64,000 nt of DNA from assembly GCA_001931535.1 (NCBI GenBank), contig CP016211.1, positions 1,268,501-1,332,500 of the forward strand, given 5' to 3'. A model generated the notes under the pieces. It made no database searches. It was given only the letters and a program-made list of their open reading frames with translations, and was not told the DNA's origin. A program made the position numbers and the translations under genes. Every line of letters starts with the position of its first letter. Within the stretch, counting starts at the first letter, position 1. Shown here piece by piece: positions 39,667-47,300 of the stretch. The DNA is from Minicystis rosea (GTDB lineage Bacteria > Myxococcota_A > Polyangia > Polyangiales > Polyangiaceae).

Positions 39667-40746
39667 ATGCGCAAAGAGATCTTCCGGATGCCGCGGCTCG
39701 AAGCCGAGGCGCTTCTCGCGCGCGCCGGCGTCGTGCGAATCGCGACCACCGACGGGGCAGGGGAGCCCGTGCTCCGCACCGTGCACCCGGTCGTGGTGCG
39801 CGGCGGCGTGGCGTGGCACGGCGCGCCGGCGGGCGAGAAGATGGAGACCATCGGGCGGACGGCCGTGATCTCGGCGGAGGAGGTGGTCGCCTCCATCCCG
39901 AGCTACTTCCTCGATCCCGAGCGCGCGTGTCCCGCGACCACGCTCTATCGCAGCGTCGAGGTTCACGGCGCCATCGAGCGCGTCGACGATCCCGAGCACA
40001 AGGCCGAGGTCCTCCAAGCCTTGATGGCGAAGCTCCAGCCCGAAGGCGGACACGTTCCTATCGACGCGCAGCACCCGCTCTATCAGAAGGCCGTGGCCGG
40101 CATCCTCGTGCTGCGCGTGAGCCTCGAGCGGCTCGATGGCAAAGCCAAGCTCGCGCAGAACCGCACGCCGAGCGAGCGCGTGCGCCTCCTCGAAAAGCTC
40201 TGGGAACGCGGCCTCCCCGGCGATCCCGCCGCGATCGAGCTCATCCGCTCGGCCAATCCGGACATGCCGGTGCCCGCGTTCCTCGCCGGGCCGGAGGGGA
40301 GCGTGCTCGCGTGCGCGCTCGATTCACGTGACGCCGATGCCGCCGCCGATCTCCTCGAAGGCGCTTACTGGAACACCGACATGAGCCGCGCCGACGTGGT
40401 GCGCGCGCACCTGGGATCCCCGGCATGGGTCGGTGCCCGCGACGCCTCGGGCCGGCTGATCGCCACGGCGCGCGCCATCTCCGACCAGGGCAAGCGCGCC
40501 TGGATCTATGACGTCATGGTCGCGCCCGCTTGGCGGGGGCGCGGGCTTGGAGAACGCCTGGTTCGCCTGTTGATCGCGCATCCGGCCGTCCGGTGCGTCC
40601 AGCGAATCTACCTCGGAACGCGTGACGCGCAGAGCTTCTACGCCCGCCTCGGATTCGGTGATCGGCACTCGCTGGAAACTCTCCGCAAGGCGTACAGCTC
40701 GACCGAGATGGTGCTCGTTCGCTCCCAAGAGAGGGGGCCAAATTGA
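39667..40746 (+). CDS. bifunctional PNPOx-like flavoprotein/GNAT acetyltransferase
   Basis: A 359-residue fusion. The first ~190 residues are a split-barrel PNPOx/FMN-binding domain (VVRIATTDGAGEPVLRTVHP, HGAPAGEKMETIGR, PSYFLDPERACPATTLYRSV). The C-terminal ~130 residues are a GNAT domain with acetyl-CoA motif VAPAWRGRGLGERLV and YARLGF. Reactions are unknown; the pairing is a known architecture. The start at 39667 (MRKEIFRM) is preferred because a GTG at 39598 would put the operator inside the coding region. It is divergent from the MocR gene, suggesting PLP-linked control. Confidence 0.85.
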   Translation: MRKEIFRMPRLEAEALLARAGVVRIATTDGAGEPVLRTVHPVVVRGGVAWHGAPAGEKMETIGRTAVISAEEVVASIPSYFLDPERACPATTLYRSVEVHGAIERVDDPEHKAEVLQALMAKLQPEGGHVPIDAQHPLYQKAVAGILVLRVSLERLDGKAKLAQNRTPSERVRLLEKLWERGLPGDPAAIELIRSANPDMPVPAFLAGPEGSVLACALDSRDADAAADLLEGAYWNTDMSRADVVRAHLGSPAWVGARDASGRLIATARAISDQGKRAWIYDVMVAPAWRGRGLGERLVRLLIAHPAVRCVQRIYLGTRDAQSFYARLGFGDRHSLETLRKAYSSTEMVLVRSQERGPN

Positions 40747-40766
40747 CGCATAATTCCTTGCGTCAA
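40743..40766. promoter_or_regulatory. inverted repeat TTGACGCA-N8-TGCGTCAA before the aminotransferase gene
   Basis: Perfect 8-bp arms (40743-40750 and 40759-40766) with an 8-base AT-rich spacer, overlapping the stop codon of the upstream gene and ending 15 bases before the ATG at 40782. It could be an operator or a promoter-overlapping site. The spacing favours a dimeric regulator. Confidence 0.6.
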
Positions 40767-40781
40767 AAGGGCCTCGCGCCT

Positions 40782-41993
40782 ATGGCGAGAGCCATGCCCC
40801 TGAAGTTCGCTGACCGCCTGGCGGCGGTGGCTCCGAGCGCAACGCTGGCCATGGCTGCCCACGCAGCCCGACTGCGACACGAGGGACACAAGGTCTATCC
40901 TTTCAGCGTCGGCGAGCCGGACTTCGACACGCCGGCGCACATCCGCACGGCGGCCAAGTCCGCGCTCGACGCGGGCCACACGCGCTACACGGCCGTGAGC
41001 GGCTCGCCCGAGCTCAAGTCGGCCATCTGCGCCGCGACGGAGCGCGATCGCGGCTTTCGCCCCGCGCCGAACCAGATCGTGGTCGGCTGCGGCGCCAAGC
41101 ACGTGCTCTACAACCTCGCGGTGGTGCTCTTCGAGCCGGGCGACGAGGTGATCATCCCCGCGCCCTACTGGGTGAGCTACCCGGAGCAGGTGCGCCTCGT
41201 GGGCGCCACGCCGGTCATCGTCGACACGACGGAGGCCGACGGCTTCCGCGTCCGGCCCGAGGCGCTCGAGGCCGCGATCACGTCCCGCACCAAGGCCGTG
41301 ATTCTGTGCACGCCGTCGAACCCGACGGGCGCCGCTTACTCGGCCGCGGATCTGCTGCCGCTCGTCGAGGTCCTGCGCCGCCACGACTGTTGGATCATCG
41401 TCGACGAGATCTACGCCGAGCTGACCTACGACGGCTTCAAGCACACCTCGCTCCCCGCCCTCGCGGAGGATCTGCGCGAGCGCATCATCATCGTCGACGG
41501 CGTCTCGAAGACCTACGCCATGACGGGCTGGCGCATCGGCTGGAGCATCACCACCCCCGAGCTCGCGCGATCCATCGACATGGTGCAGAGCCAGAGCACG
41601 ACCAACCCCGCCGCCGTCTCGCAGGCGGCCGCCGTGGCTGCGCTCAACGGCCCGCGCGACGACCTGCACGCGATGCGCGCCGCCTTCGCGCGCCGCCGCA
41701 CCCGCATGGTCGAGGGCCTGCGCAGCCTGCCCGGCGTGAGCTGTCGCATGCCCGAAGGGGCCTTCTACGCCTTCGCCGACGTGCGCGGCCTCTACGGCCT
41801 CAAGCACAAGGACCGCGAGATGACGAGCGATCTCGAGGTGGCCATGTGGCTCCTCGAGCACGCCCACGTCGCCACCGTGGCCGGCACCCCCTTCGGCGCC
41901 CCGGGCTACCTGCGCTTCTCCTACGCCTGCTCGGAGCAGGACATCGAGGACGGCATCGGCGCCATCCGCGCGGCCATCGCCGCCCAGCGTTGA
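40782..41993 (+). CDS. aspC: aspartate aminotransferase (class I, subgroup Ib)
   Basis: A 403-residue PLP enzyme exchanging amino groups between aspartate/glutamate and 2-oxo acids. Visible are the YTAVSGSPELKSAI region, PAPYWVSYPEQ, the CTPSNPTGAAYS substrate loop, DEIYAELTYDG, PLP lysine in VSKTYAMTGWRIG, and the terminal arginine in YLRFSYACSE. The subgroup Ib pattern is like Thermus and Bacillus enzymes; some act on prephenate too. The ATG at 40782 is used; TTG at 40743 is part of the inverted repeat and unlikely. Confidence 0.92.
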   Translation: MARAMPLKFADRLAAVAPSATLAMAAHAARLRHEGHKVYPFSVGEPDFDTPAHIRTAAKSALDAGHTRYTAVSGSPELKSAICAATERDRGFRPAPNQIVVGCGAKHVLYNLAVVLFEPGDEVIIPAPYWVSYPEQVRLVGATPVIVDTTEADGFRVRPEALEAAITSRTKAVILCTPSNPTGAAYSAADLLPLVEVLRRHDCWIIVDEIYAELTYDGFKHTSLPALAEDLRERIIIVDGVSKTYAMTGWRIGWSITTPELARSIDMVQSQSTTNPAAVSQAAAVAALNGPRDDLHAMRAAFARRRTRMVEGLRSLPGVSCRMPEGAFYAFADVRGLYGLKHKDREMTSDLEVAMWLLEHAHVATVAGTPFGAPGYLRFSYACSEQDIEDGIGAIRAAIAAQR

Positions 41994-42065
41994 GCCCGAT
42001 CGCATTTCGATGAAATTATTCGTTGTACAAACGCGAGGCCTGGGGTAGTGAAGGCCTCGCTCACC

Positions 42066-42137
42066 GGGCGCATAACTCAGCGGTAGAGTGCATCCTTCAC
42101 ACGGATGAAGTCACAGGTTCAAATCCTGTTGCGCCCA
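42066..42137 (+). tRNA. tRNA-Val (anticodon CAC)
   Basis: Folds by eye as a standard cloverleaf of 72 bases: acceptor GGGCGCA/TGCGCCC, D arm ACTC/GAGT, anticodon stem CATCC/GGATG around loop TTCACAC (anticodon CAC, reads GUG), T arm ACAGG/CCTGT with TTCAAAT, and discriminator A. The 3' CCA is not encoded. Confidence 0.95.
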
Positions 42138-42144
42138 CCCTTCG

Positions 42145-42182
42145 AAAAGGCCGGAAGTGACCAAGAGGTCATCCGGCCTTTT
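42145..42182 (+). terminator. rho-independent terminator of the tRNA
   Basis: AAAAGGCCGGA and TCCGGCCTTTT (42145-42155, 42172-42182) form an 11-bp stem. The intervening sequence has a further TGACC/GGTCA pairing, and the right arm ends in a short T run. It begins 8 bases after the mature tRNA. Confidence 0.85.
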
Positions 42183-42632
42183 GGCGTTTGTTCTCCATGC
42201 TCTGCACCGCTCCCCGCCTTGCGCGGGGAGCTGCCCGTTTCGGCGGCGCGGGGCCGTTCGGGCTGCCGCGTGGTCAGGTCGATGACCTTCGCCGGTGCTT
42301 GGCGCTGCTCATCGCTGCGCGCCGCGGAGTCGTGCCACCGGAGGATGACCATCGCCTCCTCCGACAGGTCGATGGTGTGGCGACGCCGCTGCTCGATCGT
42401 CCGCATCACCTCCTCGCGGTATGTGGGAGCGGCGGACGCGCAACCGGTGCTCCTTCCGATGCACGTCGCACCGGCTCTCGCGAGCCCCAGACGTTTATCC
42501 CATCACGCAAGATGCTTTGACGGGCCCAGCCTGTTGGGGGGTGTGTGGCGGTACCGCTACGAGGCCCTTGCTGGGTTCGCGCCACTCCGTCTCTCCCCTT
42601 GTACCCGCTCCCGTCGTGCGCGATGACCGCGC
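42183..42632. other. gene-poor stretch after the tRNA
   Basis: About 450 bases with no convincing gene. A minus-strand frame (42119-42409, MMRTIEQRRRHTIDLSEEAM...) has a locally protein-like start but runs through the terminator into the tRNA, so it may be a relic only. No integrase or direct repeat of the tRNA 3' end was found nearby. Confidence 0.4.
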
Positions 42633-43274
42633 ATGCCTGCGCACCGCCTCACCACCCGCACGATCGACGACGAGCCTGCCCTGCGCGCGCTCCTCGGCGA
42701 GCCGGCGGCGCTCACCCGCGCGAAGGTGAGCGATCGGCTCAACCCGCTGACACGGCAATTCATCGAGCGTGCGCCCTTCCTCTGCCTCGCCACGTCCGAC
42801 GCCGAGGGGCGCTGTGACGTGAGCCCGCGCGGCGATCCGCCGGGCTTCGTGCGCATCCTCGACGACCGTACGCTCCTCATCCCCGAGCGGCCCGGCAACC
42901 GGCTCGCCGATTCGCTGCGCAACATCGTCCAGAACCCGGGCATCGGGCTCATTTTCATCATCCCGGGTGTGGGCGACTCGTTCCGCGTCAACGGACGCGC
43001 GACGCTCACCGTCGACCCCGACCTGCTCGCGCCGTGCGCTGTCGAAAGCAAGCTCCCCACGCTCGGCATCCTCGTGGACATCGAGAGCGCGTACACCCAT
43101 TGCTCCAAGGCCTTCCTGCGCTCGCACCTCTGGGAGCCGGACCGCTTCGTCGATCGCGCCGAGCTGCCCACGAGCGGCGCGATCCACGCCGTGCTGCAGG
43201 GTGAGGGCTTCGACGCGGCCGCCTACGACGCCGAGCGCGCCGCGCGGTACGCGCGCCGCGAGGGGTTCTATTGA
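42633..43274 (+). CDS. PNPOx-like split-barrel flavoprotein
   Basis: A 213-residue protein of the pyridoxamine-phosphate-oxidase-like superfamily, in the subfamily with a central CLATSDAEGRCDVSPRGDPPGFV and LLIPERPGNRLADSLRNI (FMN phosphate contacts), then GIGLIFIIPGVGDSFRVNGRA. These are FMN- or F420-binding oxidoreductases of unknown substrate. The C-terminal CSKAFLRSHLW is typical. It is not closely related to the fused PNPOx domain at 39667. No adjacent partner. Confidence 0.85.
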   Translation: MPAHRLTTRTIDDEPALRALLGEPAALTRAKVSDRLNPLTRQFIERAPFLCLATSDAEGRCDVSPRGDPPGFVRILDDRTLLIPERPGNRLADSLRNIVQNPGIGLIFIIPGVGDSFRVNGRATLTVDPDLLAPCAVESKLPTLGILVDIESAYTHCSKAFLRSHLWEPDRFVDRAELPTSGAIHAVLQGEGFDAAAYDAERAARYARREGFY

Positions 43275-43381
43275 GCGCGACGCCAAGCTCTACGATGGCG
43301 TAATCCGGCTCCCAAAAGAGCCAATCCCATCTCCGAATACCGCTCACTGCGAGCCGTTTGTCGCCCTCCATCGCACGACGA

Positions 43382-43435
43382 GGAGTCCGCTGGAGCAGAC
43401 TCGTCCGCTCCGGCGGAGTCCGCTGGAGCAGACTC
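43382..43435. repeat. paired imperfect palindromes upstream of lipoprotein copy A
   Basis: GGAGTCCGCTGGAGCAGACTC occurs exactly at 43382 and again at 43415, with a period of 33 bases. Each is an imperfect palindrome (GAGTC-N-GACTC core). The same family of element precedes lipoprotein copy B at 51517-51569. Confidence 0.7.
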
Positions 43436-43550
43436 GGTGTGCGCTCGTGGGCGTGCGCGCCGCGGTGTCGCAGATCTCTTCATGGCCCATCGGTTGCACG
43501 GCGTTGGGCTCGCTCGCGCAGAGCACCAACCCGGCGATGACGGAGGACTC

Positions 43551-44219
43551 ATGAATCGACGCTTCTTTGTGATGGCGACCCTCGGCACCGTGTCTCTGGC
43601 CATGCTCGGATGCCAACCAGCGGAGAGCGATTCCGCCGGCGAAGACGTGGCCGAGGCCGAGCAGGCCCAATGTCCGGTGGAGCCGGACAAGGTGGCTCTG
43701 ATCGCGATTCACGATCAGAACGACAATCCCATCATCCACGTCGTCGTCGCCGGCTCGCGTGTCCCCACGAGCCTTTGGGGCGTCAACGCTGGTACGGAGT
43801 ACTGGTACACGAACACGACATCGACACCGACGCTGACGGGGCTCTCTTACCGTGTGACATCGACCGACCGGCAGAGCGAGCTCGATGCGTTCGTGAGCGG
43901 TTGGAGCCTGAACATCACGTGTGCGCAGGACATCGGAGAAACGAATTGGGCGACGTGGTCGAGCGGGACCTTGGCGACTGGCACGTTGTTCCGGTCTGCG
44001 GATCCGACGGGCAACGACAGTTACATGGGGCTGTACCTCGAATACGCGTCTGCGGGGCGGCTGGGTGGTTATGCGTGGTATCGGAAGACGCTGCTGGGGG
44101 GCGGGCTCGCGTATCATCTGACGACGCCGCCGAGCTCGTTCACGGCGATGACGAGCACGGCGCCGACCTCGATGGAAGCGGGGACCTGGAAGTACTCGCT
44201 CCTCGTCGCGCCGCCCTGA
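43551..44219 (+). CDS. secreted lipoprotein, copy A of a duplicated pair
   Basis: A 222-residue predicted lipoprotein (signal MNRRFFVMATLGTVSLAMLGC, lipobox LAMLGC, Cys21). The mature part carries VALIAIHDQNDNPIIHVV, GVNAGTEYWYTNT, YMGLYLEY and GGYAWYRKTLLGG. No known domain is recognised, but GxEYWYxN and the late AWYR/AWYQ segment also occur in the lipoproteins at 50009 and 50674, pointing to one local family. Copy B at 51669 is about 93% identical. GGAGG lies before the ATG. It stands immediately upstream of the giant kinase gene. Confidence 0.8.
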   Translation: MNRRFFVMATLGTVSLAMLGCQPAESDSAGEDVAEAEQAQCPVEPDKVALIAIHDQNDNPIIHVVVAGSRVPTSLWGVNAGTEYWYTNTTSTPTLTGLSYRVTSTDRQSELDAFVSGWSLNITCAQDIGETNWATWSSGTLATGTLFRSADPTGNDSYMGLYLEYASAGRLGGYAWYRKTLLGGGLAYHLTTPPSSFTAMTSTAPTSMEAGTWKYSLLVAPP

Positions 44220-44367
44220 AACACAGATATGCCATGCGGCGGCGACGGGACCCTCGGCGGCCGCCCCGTCGAGCGGCGGTGTGCGGCGATGAGGTCGCCT
44301 TCCGTGGCGTCTTGTCGGCTCTCTTCGTTCTGGTAGCCTGGGCGAAGCGCGCGCCTCGATAAGGACC

Positions 44368-47300
44368 ATGTGGCAGCCGTCCGAAGACACCTCGGGGGAA
44401 ACGCTCTACTCAGGCACTGAGTATCGCGTCCGACGCGCCGTGGATGCGTCGGGGCAGGGGCTCGTCGTCAAGCGGCCGATCCTGGATCCGCCGAGCCTCC
44501 GCAGCGTGGGCCGGCTGGTGCACGAGCACCGCATTCTGACGAAGCTCGCCGACGTGCCCGGCGTGGTGCGGGCGCGCGCGCTCACCCAGGACGTCGGCAG
44601 CGCGGCGCTCTGGCTGGAGGACTCGGGCCTGCGCTCGCTCGATCGGGTCCTGGCGGAGCGGGGACGGCTCCCGCTCGAGGCCGCGCTGCGGGTCGTGCGG
44701 GCGCTCTGCCGTGCGCTCGAGGGCGTCCACGCGGCGGGCGTCGTGCACAAGGACGTCACGCCGCAAAACATCCTGGTGGACGAGGCGTGCTCGACGGCTC
44801 TGCTCATCGACTTCGGTCTCGCGTCCGAGCTCGCCCAGGAGGCGACGGAGGCGAGCATCCCCGAAGCGCTGGAGGGCACGCTCGCGTACATCTCGCCCGA
44901 GCAGACGGGGCGCACCGCGCGCGGGTTGGATTCTCGGACCGATCTCTACTCGCTGGGCGTGACGCTGTTCGAGATGCTGACGGGCCGGAGCCCGTTTCCC
45001 GGGTCGGACGCGCTGGCGGTGGTCTATGCGCACTTGGCCAAAGCACCACCCGCCTTGGAGGGCCTTTTGCCGGGCGTGCCCAGCGTCGTGGCGCGGATGG
45101 TGGAGCGTTGTCTGGAGAAGCCTCCCGAGCAACGCTATCAAACCGCCCACGGGCTCTTCGTGGATCTGGACCGCTGCCTTTCGACCTTGGAAGAGCGCGG
45201 GCAGATGGATCCTTTCCCCCTCGGGCAAAAGGACTTCTCGCCCAAACTGCAGCTCCCTCAGACCTTGGTGAGCCGCGAAGAAGAGAGTCACGCGATCACC
45301 GCTGCTTTCGAGCGTGCCACCAAGGGCGCCGTGGAGGTGCTGCTCCTCGGCGGGCCGTCGGGCGTGGGCAAGTCGGCGCTGGTGCGCTCGGTCTATCGTG
45401 AGATCGCGGAGGCCGGACGTGGGCTGTTGCTCTCCGGCAAGCACGATCAACTCGGTCGCTCCGTGCCTTATGCGGCCATCGGCCAGGCATTTCGTGGGCT
45501 CATGAGCAGCGTGGCCGGGAGCCCCAAGCCGGTGTTCGACGCCTGGCGCGCGCGCCTCGATCGTGCGCTCGGCCCGCTCGCGCGGGTGATCGCCGACGTG
45601 GTGCCGGAGCTCGCGTGGCTCATGGGGGCGCTGCCCCCCGTCCCCGTGGTGCCCACGGAGATGAGCTACAACCGCATCAAGCACAGTTGGATCGAGTTCG
45701 TGCGGGCCGTGACCGACGCGTCTCCACCGCTCGTGCTCTTCCTCGATGATCTGCAGTGGGTCGACCCGGCGTCACTGGATCTGCTGAAGACGCTGCTCAC
45801 CGACGTGAGCCAAAAGCACCTCTTGGTCATCGCCGCTTTTCGTGACAACGAGGTGGACGCGGGGCACCCGCTCTGGAATCTGATCGACGCGGTGGAGAAG
45901 AGCGGCGTGCGGACGCCGCGGCTCACCGTGGGCCCGCTCGACGAGGCGTCGGTGCAAACGTGGCTCGCGGTCGCGTTGGCGACGGAGCCTGTGCGGGTGC
46001 GGCCCTTGGCCGCGGCGCTGTTCCAGAAGACGCAGGGAAACCCGTTCTTCTTGGGGCAGCTCCTCTTGGAGCTCCATCGCCAGAAGCGTGTGCACCGCGA
46101 TCTGACGGACGGGGTTTGGCATTGGGACCAAGCCGCGGTGGAGCGCGCGGCGGTCACCGACAACGTCGTCGAGCTGATGCGGAGCAAGGTCGTGGAGCTG
46201 CCGGAGCGGACCCAGGAGCTCCTGGGGCAGGCCGCGTGCGCGGGCCACAGCTTCTCTCTGGAGGAGCTCTCGGTGCTCACCGGCCTGGGCGCGCCGCAGG
46301 TGACCACGACCTTGTGGCCGGCGCTGGTCATGGGGCTCGTGATCCCGGTGGACGGGCACTATCGCGAGGCCCGCGCGCTCGCGCAGGCCGAGCAAGCCGA
46401 GCAAGCCGAGCTCGATGCGCGTTATCGATTCCTGCACGACCGCGTGCAACAGGCCTGCTACGAGCGCATCGCGCCGGAGCGGCGCGCGCGCACCCACCTC
46501 CAGATCGGGCGGCGTTTGCAGGAGGAGTTCGATCACCAAGGCGGCTCGATCCAAAAGCAGCTCGAGCTCGTGCGGCACCTGAACCTGGGGTCCGGAGAGC
46601 TCACGGGCGAGACGGAGAAGAGGGCGCTCGCGCGGCTCAACCTGCCTGCAGCCAAAGCTGCAAAGACGAATGGCTCGTACCGCCTGCAAGCGATGTTGGT
46701 GGAGCAGGCGCAGGACCTGCTCGGGGCGCGCGCTTGGGAGGAGGAGCCGCAGCTCTCCATCGAGCTTGCGTTGGAGCAGATCGAAGCGGACTACATGCTG
46801 CGGGAGTTCGACGAGGTGCACCGGCGCGCCGAGGAGCTCCTCGCGAGGCCGCTTTCGGCGCTCCCGCGGCTCGGCGCACAAGTGCTGCGGGTCCGCACCT
46901 ACGTCGCTTCCGGACAGTTCGGCGAGGGCGAGCGGCTCGGGCTCCTGGCTTTGGAGGAGCAGGGGATACGCTATCCGGCGAGCAACGACGCCTGCATCGT
47001 CGAAGCGCTGCGCCTCATCGCGGCGTGCGACGCGTGGTTCGATCAGCACCCGGACGGCTTCGCGACCATGCCCGCGGATCCTTCCCTCGAGCACTTGCAG
47101 GAGGACAGCCTCGAGGTCGCGATGGTGCTGTGCGCCGCGTTCGGCAGCCGCCCGGCGCTCGCGGCCCTCGCGATGGCGCGCAAGGTCCACGAGGTGATCG
47201 AGCGGGGAGGGCTCACGCCCGCGTCTCCCTTCTTCATCGCGGCCATCGCCAATGGACGAGCGGCCTTCCTCGAGAAATACCGGGGCGACGTGCGCTGGCC

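Noticed and set aside
42119..42409. Small minus-strand gene beginning MMRTIEQRRRHTIDL
   Set aside because: It runs through the terminator and into the 3' end of the tRNA, and only its first 45 codons look protein-like.
42066..42632. Integrated element at the tRNA-Val gene
   Set aside because: No integrase, no repeat of the tRNA 3' end and no composition change were found; the following stretch is merely gene-poor.
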